From the NCBI GenBank assembly GCA_951213105.1, contig OX578144.1, positions 81,814,301-81,878,300 on the forward strand: a stretch of 64,000 nucleotides of DNA, given 5' to 3'. Positions within the stretch are counted from its first letter, which is position 1. Every line of letters starts with the position of its first letter. Origin of the DNA: Amaurobius ferox. Its lineage: Eukaryota; Arthropoda; Arachnida; Araneae; Amaurobiidae. A program made the translations under genes and the position numbers. This document shows, in pieces, positions 42,726-53,687 of this stretch. Under the pieces are notes generated by a model, which was not told the origin of the DNA, ran no database searches, and was given only the letters and a program-made list of their open reading frames with translations.

Positions 42726-43440
42726 GGTAAGTGACCCAAATATGGGCACCCCTAAGCATTTTAATTATTATAATGTTTAGCAGATAAAAATTTGAAAATC
42801 GGTGGATGTATTCTCCTTGCAGGGGTAACAGGGAAAAAATGATAATTGAGTTAAAAACATCAGATAGGTGCTAATAATGGACAGTGCCCATGTTGGGAAC
42901 CTATGCCCATATTTGGAACCTTTGCACCTAATATGGGCACCCTTAAAAATTATGTTAAAAAAAACTTAAATCAACGCAAAACTTTAATCAGAGTCGGCAC
43001 AAGATGGACTTACAAAAATATAAAATTTTTCCTTACTTGTAAGGCTACAACATTCTTCATGTACCCAAACACGGCACGTATTACACTGTATCATGTCCAA
43101 TTGTTTTTCTTGACGACACAGTACACAATAGCAGGACTCTTTTGAGCTGGATACACCACTGCAGGACGGTTTAGCTGCATCAGTTGATATTACATTTGTC
43201 TTGGGTTTCGGCTTGGGTGCAGGTTTCGGCTTAGCTGCTCGTTTGGACTTGCCAGCTGCTTTATGCTTGGGTACCTTTTTTCCTGGAAAAAGCGATTTCA
43301 CCAGTCTTACAGCTCGATAACTTAAAGCCTTTTTCTGTTGGTCTTTTTAAAATATCGGAGATAGATAATTGATGAATATCTGTGTCTTTTTTACAGCAGT
43401 GCTCATATTAGGTGTAGTGCCCATATTTGAGTCACTTACC
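42726..43440 (-). mobile_element. PHD-finger mini-transposon, copy 2
   Basis: Its ends GGTAAGTGACCCAAATATGG (42726) and CATATTTGAGTCACTTACC (43422-43440) are inverted repeats of each other and equal those of copy 1 at 13.7 kb. It is 715 bp, orientated opposite to copy 1. It carries exact CArG-type words at 42736-42745, 42907-42916 and 42927-42936. The coding part on the minus strand is better preserved than in copy 1. The flanking bases differ from those of copy 1, so this is an independent insertion and not part of a larger duplication. Confidence 0.75.
42984..43425 (-). pseudogene. C-terminal PHD-finger fragment, better-kept copy
   Basis: On the minus strand a single frame from 43301 to 42984 reads SLFPGKKVPKHKAAGKSKR, a Lys/Pro-rich linker, then CYCVLCRQEKQLDMIQCNTC, RVWVHEECCSLTSKEK and ends SPSCADSD. 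The C4HC3 zinc ligands of a PHD finger are present, though a 2-codon change near KFYIF separates the last Cys pair. Upstream, the DIHQLSISDILKRPTEK segment is in another frame. As in copy 1 there is no DDE core, so it cannot mobilise itself. The relation to pogo/Tigger-type transposases is inferred from their common PHD tail. Confidence 0.65.
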
Positions 43441-44083
43441 TTATAATTTACTCCAGATGAACGTTAAAATTGTGCATACAGTATATGTATTAATGCAGTG
43501 AGGTGACTCCTACAAAGCGACAGGGATTATAAGAAATTGAATTTAATTTTCAGAGATGTTGAATTATCGCCAAATTGACTCTTGAAAGTCGCCAAAATGC
43601 CAATATTTTGTGGAGTTTGTCATTATGCTTGACAAACAGACAGAGATATTCCCTCTCATTATATAAATATTAATAATGTTTTTTTCCCTACGAAAGAGGG
43701 GGTGAACCTATGTGGATAAGGGCCGTGGTCTAAGGGGATATGGCAAAGAGTCAAACCAATCTTAGATCTTATTTCAGCTCTTAAAATAAAATTTAATTAA
43801 TTCTTGTTTATTTATTTCAGGAACGTGGCAGCGTTCCATCCGCCAAGTCATCATTTCCGAATTTGTTGCTGTCATATATATATTATACGTGACGTAAGAA
43901 AACGTGGTTTTTAGGGGTCTGTATTTCAGCACCTTACTATATATGACTTGATATTTATTACGATGATTATTATAGACTTGATATAATTTTATGCAATATT
44001 GCCACGAAGCTGACAAAAGAAAAGGAAAATGCATTGGTGCGGTACCACCTGAAAAAGAATAGAACTTCAAAAGTGCTTTTTCT
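43441..44083. other. Unassigned spacer
   Basis: At 43540-43625 an ATCGCCAAATTGACTC phrase recalls the family 1 unit, with a GACAAACAGACAGAG word after it. It may be a very old fragment. Nothing else is recognised. Confidence 0.35.
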
Positions 44084-44385
44084 TCAATGTTGATGGACCT
44101 ACAGCCTTAACTACAGAATTAAATTTATCGAATAATGGCCTATTTTGTGTGTTCTAGTGGGAAGTACATGTTTTTTTAACTATAAGATAAAATTGATTTA
44201 GAATTTCAAAAATCGAAAAAATAGGTTGTTTTGGTCATTTCTTTCAGTGTTGACGGATTTGCAGCCTAAACAATTGATCTAATTTTAATCAATGGTAGCT
44301 CATTTTGTGTTGTGGTGGGAGGTATAAACGTTTCTTTTGAAACTTGAAGAATATCAAAAATTGAAAAAACATGAAAAAATGGTGT
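44084..44385. repeat. ~154-bp tandem duplication, old
   Basis: The segment starting TTGATGGACCTACAGCC (44090) recurs as TTGACGGATTTGCAGCC (44244). It is followed in both by a CTATTTTGTGTG / CATTTTGTGTT word, GTGGGA and an A-rich stretch. The copies are clearly diverged. No coding signal. Confidence 0.6.
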
Positions 44386-44687
44386 TTGGCGGTAAAGAAA
44401 AATTTTGCAATGCCTGCTATACCATTGGTGCGCAATCATGTTGATAAATATTTTAATAAAAAAGGATTGAAGTCTCACAAAAACACCACTGCGTGATAAA
44501 AAAAGTCCTCGCCAAGTACAGAAAATAAAAGTCTCCTTCCAAAAATGTTATGAAATCTCAAAATGGTTTGCGCCAAGTTTCCGCAGAATCGGCGCTATAC
44601 TTTCATGTCAAGGTACCCTATCAAGGAATCCTAACACTTCTTTAAATCACACGTAGCCTCTATAAGTCGTTATCATTTTTACTTTCT

Positions 44688-45300
44688 CGTACTATAGAGT
44701 ATAGTGTGAAAGTATTGTTTTCTCGTAAATTTTCGATTTCGAGATTTTGATATAATTGAAGACCTCTTGAGCACGTTTTGACTATGTTTAGAGTGACATC
44801 CGTCCATATGTTGGTTAATTTCTTGTGTCCACAATAGTTGCGACGAATATTAATGGATTTTCACAAAACTTTATATACAGCTTTGTCATAAAAAAACCTA
44901 CAACTGGATAAATCTTTGTGAAATTCGAACGAAAACTTCGAAATTTTATATTTTCTTAACATGGCGGTATAGGGCAAAATTTGACATAATTATGCAGAAA
45001 ATGATTTATGGCTGAATGATTCCGAAATTTAACAGTTAGTGAAAAAAACATCGATACAATTTTTGTGTTCATGGCGTTATTAGCCCCCTCTCGGGAGGGG
45101 GGGGGGAAGAGGGGCACTTTAACCTTCCGATGGGCGAAAAATTAGTTCAAGTCCTTTAAAATGAAGGACCCAAATGATCCCATGCTGCATTTGTGATCAT
45201 TTGGGCTAACGATTTTTCAAATTTTCTTTTGCAAAATTTTCAGAAAAGAATCACAAGCTACATAAAAATGGATTATAGTGTGAGAAAGTCAAGTTGAGTT
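44688..45300 (-). mobile_element. Family 4 stem-loop element
   Basis: The plus-strand left end (3' end of the element) is a hairpin ACTTTCTCGTACTATAGAGT... with arm AGTGTGAAAGT at 44689-44722. The right end carries TATAGTGTGAGAAAGTCAAG at 45275-45294, so the motif ACTTTCTCACACTATA is inverted near both ends, exactly as in families 1-3. The interior includes TTGCGACGAATATTAATGG, a run of ten Gs (45098) and AAATGATCCCATG. At ~610 bp it is the only copy in the window. No coding capacity. Confidence 0.6.
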
Positions 45301-45524
45301 TATTCCAGTTAATTTTTTTTTTTTTGCCATTTTTTCAATTTTTGAGTCAACTTTTAATTTTTTTTTATCGTTGTAAACAATATCTAACGGAAACAGAAAG
45401 TTCTTAAAGAAAGTTACAACGTTAAAAAGTGTTAGATATATCTTCATGAATATATAAAACTGTTTTTTTCGACAAATAGAATAGACAATATGGGAGAAAA
45501 GCAATTATTTTTCTATACAATAGT

Positions 45525-45595
45525 ATGAAGCAATGAATGAGAAAGCAAAAAAGAATAGCATGAAGCAATGAATGAGAAAGCAAAAAAGAAAGAGC
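45525..45595. repeat. 35-bp unit, two copies
   Basis: ATGAAGCAATGAATGAGAAA followed by GCAAAAAAGAA is repeated once in direct tandem. No further structure. Confidence 0.85.
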
Positions 45596-45906
45596 AGTTT
45601 TGAGATTAAAGCTTTTAATGTATATTGCAGAAATATTCAACATCTATTCCAATATATATGCTGTGACTGTGTTAACTCCATTGAAGGATCTTTTCGTTTT
45701 CTACATTCAATTTACTACTTCAATGAATTTTTTTTGTATTTTTTTAACTTTCTACCTTGACGTTTTCTTTGTAGTCGTAAAGTCTTTTTGAAGCTGTAAT
45801 TTATCTTCCAAAATTCAATTTTCTGTCGCGTCTAAAATGTCGGGGAAAGTATATTGTCAGATATTTATAGAACTTATGCTTACGTGAGATATAATAGAAG
45901 TCTAAA
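45596..45906. other. Unassigned spacer
   Basis: No gene or repeat recognised. Confidence 0.4.
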
Positions 45907-45911
45907 CACAG

Positions 45912-45946
<35 letters not shown>

Positions 45947-46106
45947 CATATATATATACATATATATACATATATATATATACATATATATACATATATA
46001 TATATACATATATATATATACATATATATATATACATATATATACATATACATATATATATACATATACATACATATACATATACATATATATACATATA
46101 TATATC

Positions 46107-46182
<76 letters not shown>

Positions 46183-46204
46183 TATACACACATATATATA
46201 TATT
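45907..46204. repeat. Compound (CA)n - (TATACA)n - (TA)n microsatellite
   Basis: A short (CA)n tract is followed by ~190 bases of TATATACA-type repeats and ~65 bases of nearly pure TA. The open frames across it are artefacts of the repeat. Confidence 0.95.
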
Positions 46205-46807
46205 TTATTTTTTAAGAACTGTATTTTACTTGTAATATAATTACTAGTGATTTATCATTTATCGTTTACCATTTATTGGAATTATTCTGTAGAGCTAATG
46301 TGAAAATAAAATGGTATGAAGTGAAAATTTGAAATCAAAATAGACTTTACTACGTGCTGGAGAAAAAAAAATTCCGAATAAATAGAACATTATAAATAGA
46401 ACAGGTACTAAATAGGTATAAATACCCCTCTTTCTCTGTTCTATGAGGAAAAAATTTGGAAAAAGGATTGTATGTTGTTAAAGTCTGGTGAATATAAGCC
46501 ATTAACTACACCCTAAAATTAAAATTGATTCAAAGTGTTATAAATGATATATGTAATACAGGTACTTAAAGTACTAATCCCGTTGTTCCTTGTATAAACA
46601 TACACGGTGTAAATGCATGAATAGAGTATTAGATGAAAAGTTTAAAAAAAATTGCACATGGAGCTAGGCCTTTCTGGCTCCCAAATTGTTTTATGAAAAA
46701 AAAAATGAATATAATTTAAAAAAGAGAAAAGTATTCCCGAAACCATGTATGTTACCAAGGACCATACTTGGTTCGGTAATACTGAAACTCTACGTTCCTA
46801 TATATGT

Positions 46808-46838
<31 letters not shown>

Positions 46839-46840
46839 AT
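46205..46840. other. Unassigned spacer
   Basis: No gene recognised. A small (TA)n run at 46802-46838 directly precedes the Tc1 element. Confidence 0.4.
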
Positions 46841-47080
46841 CGCAACACCATAAAGTTGTAGGTGTAGCTTTATGTACATCAGGCAACGGAAACAGCAAGG
46901 CGAGATATGCAAATGATCACAGTTTCGTTACGCATAGTGGCGTAACACCTTGCCGAGCAGGAGAAAAAGCTTCAGGTTAAGGAGGAGCGATATCACAGCT
47001 AAATTGTAGCGTCATTGGTTTCAGGTTGTAAATATCATCATAGTATGCCAAAAGTACGTCGACGTACCGCATACGTTTAG

Positions 47081-48160
47081 TTGTCGTCAACGGAACGCCA
47101 ACAAATCATTGTTTTACATAAGGGTGGAACCAGCCTTCGAGGGATCGCTGAACTATTGGGTCGTAATGTGAGCACAGTTCAACGGTGTGTGTTACGGTTC
47201 GTGAGAGACAACGAAACGACACGAAGATCAAGTACCCGGTCGTCCAAACAGTTACCTTGCACCTTTCTGGTAGGTCCGACGGTCTGGGTCTCAACTCCAA
47301 CGAAGATCAGGTAGTGGAGCTTCCAGGTGTACCACATCAAATGAACATCATATGCTCCTGAGAAGCGTTGCGAAGGCGTCGTTTACCACACCAACCATAT
47401 TACAACGACATTTATCCCACACTACAAGTAACATAGTTTCTACGCAAACAATTCGAAACCGCTTGAATGACGCAGGACTCCGACGTAGACGACCTTTTCG
47501 GAACTTACCGTTTCAACGTCTTCACCGGTTACGTCGCCTCCAGTGGTATCAAATGAGACGCAATTGGCCGACAGAATGGCGAAACTTTCTGTTCACGGAT
47601 GAATCACGATTCTGTTTTGGCATGCCAGATGGCCGTACTTGCGTATGGCGGCGCTTTCAACAACGCTACTAGAAAGTTTTTTTTTACCATTCGCCACACA
47701 GCCATGTACACACAAATGGTACCATGGTTTGGGGTGCTATAACATTTGGTGGACGAACACTTTTGGTCCACGTTTCTGGCAGTATCACGGCACAACGATA
47801 CGTCTCTGACATTGTGAGACCTGTGGTACAGCCAAGTCTGTCAACAAGACCTGGACTGATTTTTTAGCAAGATAATGCCAGGCCACATACTGCAGGGTAA
47901 CTATGAATAGTCTACAAGGTTTTGATATCCTGCCTTGGTCAGTATATTCTCCGTATTTGTCGCCAATTGAGCATATCTGGGACATCATGGCTCACAGATT
48001 AAGAGAATTTCCAATTCCAGCAAATAAATTTCAGTTACAAGCCCAAATGCATGCTGTGTGGAATGCCACCCTACAGCACACCATTGACCATCTCATTGAC
48101 GGGATGCCTCGTTGTATTCTATCCTGTATAATCGCTCGCGGTGGGCCTATTCTATATTGA
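47081..48160 (+). pseudogene. Tc1-like DDE transposase pseudogene, all three catalytic blocks visible
   Basis: The N-terminal helix-turn-helix reads SSTERQQIIVLHKGGTSLRG then IAELLGRNVSTVQRCV (47081-47200). After a SINE insertion and a frame change come NDAGLRRRRPFRN and NWPTEWRNFLFTDESRF with the first catalytic Asp (47590-47620). After another break QDNARPHTAG carries the second Asp (47868-47898), preceded by an in-frame stop. LPWSVYSPYLSPIEHIWD carries the Glu (47932-47985), and the frame ends at 48160. Total length fits the ~340 residues usual for Tc1 transposases. At least three frameshifts, stops and one insertion make it inactive. Confidence 0.8.
47231..47299 (+). mobile_element. 69-bp SINE 3'-tail fragment with 10-bp target-site duplication
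   Basis: It matches the last ~70 bases of the SINE at 40589-40871 (CCCGGTCGTCCAAAC, TGGTAGGTCCGACGGTCTGG). It is flanked by the exact repeat ACGAAGATCA at 47221-47230 and 47300-47309. It interrupts the Tc1 transposase frame between the DNA-binding and catalytic parts. Confidence 0.85.
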
Positions 48161-48268
48161 TCTAATGTTAATACAGTTCCATACTTTCATTTCCCAGGAA
48201 TAATTTTTTGATCATTTGCACATCTCCATGTTACAGTTATACTCTGTAAATTCCATAAGGATACATCA

Positions 48269-48405
<137 letters not shown>

Positions 48406-48694
48406 ATAATAATAATAGTTTGAAAGCCCAATGAAAGAAAAGAGAGAAGCTGTAACTCGAAAATCCTCACTTTCTAACAAGCTTACAAAATAAAAGTATA
48501 AATCAGCAAATCTTCAATCAAATGGGGAAAAAAAAATTCGAATTATTAAGTTAAAGAAATCTTCAAAAGGAAATGGTATGGAAGCGATACAAGAAAAACA
48601 CATGAAATCCAAGAATTAATGCTGTACACGTGGACAAGGGCTAAGCCTAAATCATGGATTTGTTCACTTCTCCTAAACTCTTCCTCGGGTCCAA

Positions 48695-48697
<3 letters not shown>

Positions 48698-48740
<43 letters not shown>
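48698..48740. repeat. (TA)n microsatellite
   Basis: About 43 bases of TA, ending ~20 bases before the left border of the 8.2-kb duplicated unit. Confidence 0.95.
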
Positions 48741-48742
<2 letters not shown>

Positions 48743-48859
48743 AAATGCATGTATTGTTATGACATTTTATGTGTCGATATATTACCTACAAAAATGGTGT
48801 TCGTACGAAAGTTCTTAAGCATCTAATTAACTATATAAGGAAAGGCCAATGAGGGCATA

Positions 48860-49490
48860 CGTTAGGTTTATTCAGGGGTCTCACTGATGATCGCCATTGT
48901 CGCATTTTGTGAAAGAAAATTCAGTTTGGCGATTGCAAAATATTTGGCGATTATGGATTCTGCCGATGTTGAAATCAAACATCTTGGTATGGTACTCGTG
49001 GTATAATAATTGTAATGTATACTACTATGTGTCTTTTCCAAAACAATGATCTTTTGAATGTAAGAATTTATAATCAAACTTTCAAATGAAAAGTCAAATT
49101 TTGCAAATCAAATTTTTCAAATGAAAAGTTAAATTTTTCAAATGGAAAGTCAAAATAAAATTTGGCGAATAAAAACTCTATTTGGCAAAATTTCGTTTGG
49201 CAAATAGGTTGGCAAAATTGATTAAAATTCCGGAGCAAGCCCTGGGTTTATAGTAAACTGACCATGCGGATCGAATAAAAGGGATTGCAGAGCCCCTAGT
49301 ACAGAATGTAAACAGTCAGCATAACGAACTAGTCGTCGCCAACTTAGTGACTTTTTCAAATATTGCCAAAGTAACAAAAATGTCGCCAAATTGATAAATA
49401 TGTCGCCAAATTGAAAAAAATATCGCCAAATTGATAAAAATGACGCCAAATGAGAAGCAATGTTTTGCAAATTCTGATTTCCGCCATATG
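48860..49490 (-). repeat. TTTGGCGA-rich relic with 20-bp array
   Basis: Short direct repeats of TTCAAATGAAAAGTCAAATT (49080-49160) and many TTTGGCGA/TTTGGCAA words are followed by five 20-bp units CGCCAAATTGATAAAAATGT (49375-49455). The array unit is the same as in family 1 and in the Helitron pair. Element ends were not found. The counterpart in the second unit is at 57138-57700. Confidence 0.55.
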
Positions 49491-49499
49491 ACGGGCATA

Positions 49500-50184
49500 C
49501 ATACATTTTAGTATCATAATAATGATAAGCAATCTGTTCAATAAACAATCATTTTGTATATTTAATTTTATTCTGCAAAAGGGATTAAAACTTTCAAAAC
49601 GCAAGACGGTACTTATTTTGAGGTAGTGTTTTTGAAATTATTTAGCTAATAACTAGATAAAGTTTAAATTGTGTGAGCAGCATATGATTTTTCCTATATA
49701 TTAATTGATCTCTTTTTTTTTCTTATTTTTATAGTGGAATTTTTATTAATTGAATTAATATATATTCCTGTTTTTGCGTATAAAAATAACGTATGCGTAA
49801 AATTGTATCTAATTTCCAGTTTTTCAGTTATATTTAACTTTTTATGGTCAATTTGTTGTATTTACTGACATAAAATTGCAATTGAATGTATTAGATCAAG
49901 GCCATACGTGATTTCGTACCAATTATATCTCATCGTGAAATAAACGAAATAAATGATGCAAACGCGAAATATTATTCTGTAGTTTATGTTTCCTAATATA
50001 AAATATTTTGTTTAAAAATGAAAATGAAATCAGTTAAAACATCCCGCATTTCAATTAGTATCTTTGATTATGATTTAAATTGACAAGCATTTATTAATTA
50101 AAAGGACCTGACGCTTAAAAAATGTATTTTTGAAATCAAGTTATAAACTTTATGTTTGTTCTAGATAACCTTTGATACTGCAAT
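49500..50184. other. Unassigned AT-rich spacer
   Basis: No gene or repeat recognised; also present in the second duplicated unit. Confidence 0.4.
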
Positions 50185-51179
50185 AAAAAATCTGATGGGG
50201 GCAGCGTATGATTTAATGCAATGAATTTACTTCTTTCACAGTGAAAAAGTGATGTATTGAGATCCACGGCATAATGGTATTAAAGTTCAATTGAAAATTT
50301 GGCGCTTTTCCGGATGACAACATGTAAAGCTATTTCAAAGTACCCAATTAACTTATATTTCATGCAACACTAAATTGACAATTATTAATATTGATAGCAT
50401 CCACAATAAGCAGTATCGTCCATATATAAAAATATTTTAAATATTAATTCATCTCTTTGGTTTTATTTCCGTTAATCTAGCCTCTTTTTTGAAATTTTGA
50501 CTACATTTTCGTCAATCTGGGATCATTTTGGCTTTATTTCGGTTAATCTAGTGTTCTCTATACTATATTTCCGTCAATTTGGAGCGACATATTACCAAGT
50601 TTGCGATATTTCGCTCAATTAATGGCCAAGTTCCCCAAATTTATTGCCAAGCATTACACACAGACGGAGAGGAGAGCATTTTTTTAATACATAAATGATT
50701 ATTGGTGAATTGTTGGTCTTAAAAATTTTTTGATGATCATTTACGTAACATTATTGAAGGTTAGGATTTTTTTTAAATTTCATTCGAAAATTGTCTTTCG
50801 AACATTTAATTGCGCTTAAAATCAATAGGCTTTCAGTATTCACAGATTGTAATATTTGTACCAAATTTCGTACTAAACGCTCTATTCGTTCGTGATTCAT
50901 CGTATCCACAGTCTAACGGACATATAAGTAACACCCAGACACATACACACGCGTACGCACGTGCATGCACTCACGCACACACGCGTACGCGAGTGCATGC
51001 ACTCACGCACACACGCGTACGCACGTGCATGCACTCACACACACACATCACTTCAAAAACGTTCAATGCGAATTCAGAGCTGACTGAAGCGTGCTCTTTC
51101 TAGAATTCGAATTCGATTTTTCGATTCTGTCATAGTACTTTTCCTATACATTTTACTACGTAGTATGTAGGGAAAGTAA
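50185..51179 (+). mobile_element. Family 1 stem-loop element, diverged subtype
   Basis: It starts AAAAAATCTGATGGGGGCAG; the subterminal ACTTTCC motif is lost (TATGATTTAATGCAATG). The 3' hairpin ACTTTTCCTATACATTTTAC... with arm GTAGGGAAAGT (51135-51177) is kept. The interior has the GGCGCTTTTCCGGATGACAA block also seen in the long copies at 2.4 and 15.4 kb, and a CA/CG-rich minisatellite at the place of the (CA)n tract. The duplicate is at 58423-59384. Confidence 0.6.
50945..51040. repeat. 32-bp minisatellite ACACACGCGTACGCACGTGC, three units
   Basis: Three 32-bp units (50945, 50977, 51009), each built of near-perfect alternating purine-pyrimidine with MluI-, PmlI- and SphI-like palindromes. 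The second duplicated unit has only two (59183-59246). The middle unit differs by CGAGTG in place of CACGTG. Confidence 0.9.
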
Positions 51180-51371
51180 AAATCGCTAATAACAATTTGC
51201 GTATTTACTTCTTTGTCTATTAAATGTTAATAAAATATCTGAAAACATATTATTCGTTTCTGTTTTACATTTTGCATTTTAAGTCTTATACGAGTATATT
51301 ATGAAAGATTGTACTTCTATTTAAATATTTAGGAAAGCTTTTTCAAAATTACATTATTTCTGAATTTACAA

Positions 51372-51421
<50 letters not shown>

Positions 51422-52190
51422 TAAATAAATAAAAAAAAATAAAAAAAAAAACTAAATATCTGAGTGGGTAAAAAAAAAAACGCACAATGTTATGCTATGT
51501 ATATGTTTAAAAAAAATAAAAATATTTAATTTTCGAAAATGCTTAAAAATTTTCTGTTATTAAAATGAAAACAAATATTTTAATTTTGATGATGGAATTT
51601 TATTTGCATTTCTTGGCGATCGCCAATACGTTAAACCATAAACGAAGTAGGAACTCATTCCTATCTTTGCGTTAAACTTGGCAAACATTAATTCCCTCCC
51701 AGAGCAATTACAGAAATTCGGATGATCTTCAGATGTGGCGGGCTGGGTTCTTAAATAATAAATTAGTTGCATTATAAATTAGTTGCATCCCTACCAGTAA
51801 ATTTATGCTCTTACTACGTCTGAATGATATACCCACCTTGACAACTCAATAGAGTATATCGATAGACCTCCACACCCAGGACTTTATCTTAGCATCTGAG
51901 TTGTCACAGAGACTGCCGACGGTATCCCTGTAGTTGATGAACAGACCTTTGCTGTCTGGTGACCAATTTGTAAATGGTCTAGCAATAGAACGAACGAAAA
52001 TGTTACCTATCTGTTTGGTTATATATATAATCACTACTACCTGTTTCAATAAATATTGTCAGTATGGTCCAGCTATATAAAATAGTTAAATAGAAGGAAC
52101 ACTTGGGAATTTCTGAAATTATTTTTGATTTGGTTTGTAGAGTCCGTTAATATATTTAGAAAATGTCAATCTTGCTGTTTGGCCGCCCCC
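51180..52190. other. Spacer with (AAT)n and poly(A)
   Basis: An (AAT)n tract lies at about 51370-51418, followed by A-rich sequence to ~51480. A 67-codon minus frame (51846-52049) has a plausible composition (NWSPDSKGLFINYRD) but no family I know. It could be decayed retrotransposon interior. Confidence 0.4.
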
Positions 52191-52559
52191 TCATACATCA
52201 GGGCCTGGAGAGTGATATTCTTCTTTGCCCACCCTCGCTACGTCACTGATTTCTTCTTTCATCGCTTCCTGTCCGGTTTTTATTGCTACTTGTTCGGCTT
52301 CCATAGTTTCTGCCTTCTCTTCTTGTCTGACCTTCATTGCTTTCATCCCTTCCTTTATAGCTTCTTGTCCGGCTTTCATTGCTTTCAACTATTCCTTTAT
52401 AGGTTCTTTTCCTGCTTTCATTTCTTTCATCTCTTCCTTTATAGCCTCTTGTCCGGTTTTCATTACTTTCACCTATTCCTTGTTAGCTTCTTGTCTGGAT
52501 TTCATTGCTTTCATCTCTTTCTTTACAGGTTCTTTTCCTGCTTCCATTAATTCCATCAT
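52191..52559 (-). pseudogene. Ty3/Gypsy gag N-terminal coiled-coil relic
   Basis: The minus frame opens at 52559 (MMELMEAGKEPVKKEMKAMK) just inside the LTR. It consists of degenerate ~14-residue Lys/Glu-rich repeats of the kind MKAMKAGQEAIKE, then AISDVARV-type sequence and a stop at 52191. The pattern predicts a long coiled coil. Gag-like proteins beginning with such repeats are common in arthropod, especially arachnid, Ty3/Gypsy elements, a statement from memory. Two in-frame stops (after KE near 52468 and 52392) are shared by both duplicated units. No capsid or zinc knuckle follows. Confidence 0.6.
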
Positions 52560-52593
52560 CTCGCTCCATTACCGCTTGATCAGTCCCAGAAGT

Positions 52594-52612
52594 GCTGCTT
52601 CTGACGCCACGT
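52594..52612 (-). promoter_or_regulatory. Candidate primer-binding site
   Basis: Immediately inside the LTR, the minus strand reads ACGTGGCGTCAGAAGCAGC. A TGGCGTCAGAAG-type stretch at this place is typical of Ty3/Gypsy elements. The priming tRNA is not identified. Confidence 0.5.
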
Positions 52613-53155
52613 TGTTACGACGTATCCTCTGAAATCGCGAGTGTACTCTCAAGATACAAGAATAAATCCAAATTTCTAGATAACTAACACGTTTGTTTAC
52701 AAGTATAGCGTAAACAGGAACAATATACAGCAAAATCTCAATAATTATCTCCCAAGATCACTAAACAACTGTCAGGTGCAGTAAAACAGAAATTGCTTCA
52801 CTCATTTCACAATACACAGATACTGTTCTTAAAACACTGACATATCCCATAAGTCAATTTATCTCGTATCACATCAACTGCTCTCCAACGGGGCAACGAC
52901 TCCTGTTATATACTCTCCATAGAATCTTCCAGAAGAGGCTGGAATCTCCAAGAATATTCATTACTTCTGGAAAGATTTAGTACCGTCTGAAAATCGCTAA
53001 AATGGTAATAAATCACCAAATCTGGAAACCCTGCCCCCAAGCATTCAAATATGGCAACCCTACATTGACGTTATAGGAATGGCTGCCTATCAAAGTGTTT
53101 TTCCCTTCTGGTTTTCAAAAGAACCTCCAGTGAAGGTGTCTGCATGTTCGTAACA
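52613..53155 (-). mobile_element. Ty3/Gypsy 5' LTR, 543 bp
   Basis: On the minus strand it starts TGTTACGA (53155) and ends TCGTAACA (52613), a perfect 8-bp terminal inverted repeat beginning TG and ending CA. It contains GAGTATATAACAGG (about 52900-52915) as a TATA box and a U5-like phrase related to the LTR at 30.6-31.1 kb. It is followed by a primer-binding site and gag start, so this is a 5' LTR with ~0.4 kb of interior. The 3' part of the element and its second LTR are missing. A matching target duplication cannot be tested. Confidence 0.75.
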
Positions 53156-53687
53156 ATATTTAAATATCTTAACAAATTAGTGAAGTAGCGGTCAATTGCT
53201 CAAAATTAAGATTGGTGAAAATTTACGAAACCCTACATAGTACCTATTAATGCCGCAAACAGAGGCCGCACATAGCCAGCCAAAAAATAGGGATTTAGAA
53301 GTATGTTTTATTCCCCTAATGCTTTCATTTTGTTAGATGCACCCTAGGAATTTGCTGTTAGTAGATCCGGCTATGTGGATGGATTTTGCATTAAATCAGA
53401 GTGGATTTTACAAAAAATTTAAATTTGATTTACAAAAGTGACCTGTCTTATTCACTAGTTTCCACAGCTCAATCAAATTTTTTTCCTCAAGAAATGTTTG
53501 AAATTTTGCAAAAAGAACCCTTATTTTAATGCCGCACATAGCCAGCTGGTGAGGTCTGGAGGGCAGAGATCGAACTAGAATTTTTCCAGAAAAGTAAAAA
53601 TACTCCCTGACTTGATATGAAGGAGTATTTTGCTTTCCAGAGGAGTAATTTTTAACACATGTACAATTACCCTCAAATTCTCATATA
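53156..53687. other. Spacer with three GCCGCACATAGCCAGC-type words
   Basis: GCCGCACATAGCCAGC occurs at 53266 and 53531, and CCGGCTATGTGG, partly inverse, at 53369. They may be the ends and middle of a small (~280 bp) unknown element, but no terminal inverted repeat or target duplication is convincing. Confidence 0.4.

Noticed and set aside
45098..45107. G-run as a G-quadruplex
   Set aside because: One G10 tract with a nearby G4 is not four separated G-tracts; no clear quadruplex pattern.
49222..49604. Minus-strand frames with FWRHFYQFGDIF-type repeats
   Set aside because: They are translations of the 20-bp CGCCAAATTGATAAAAATG array. The same peptide appears wherever the array does, in any context.
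52125..52550. 141-codon plus-strand frame rich in Phe, Leu and His (FLSGFHCFHLF repeats), also at 60333-60758
   Set aside because: It is the antisense of the Lys/Glu-rich gag repeats. The minus frame starts next to an LTR and primer site and is the biologically sensible one.
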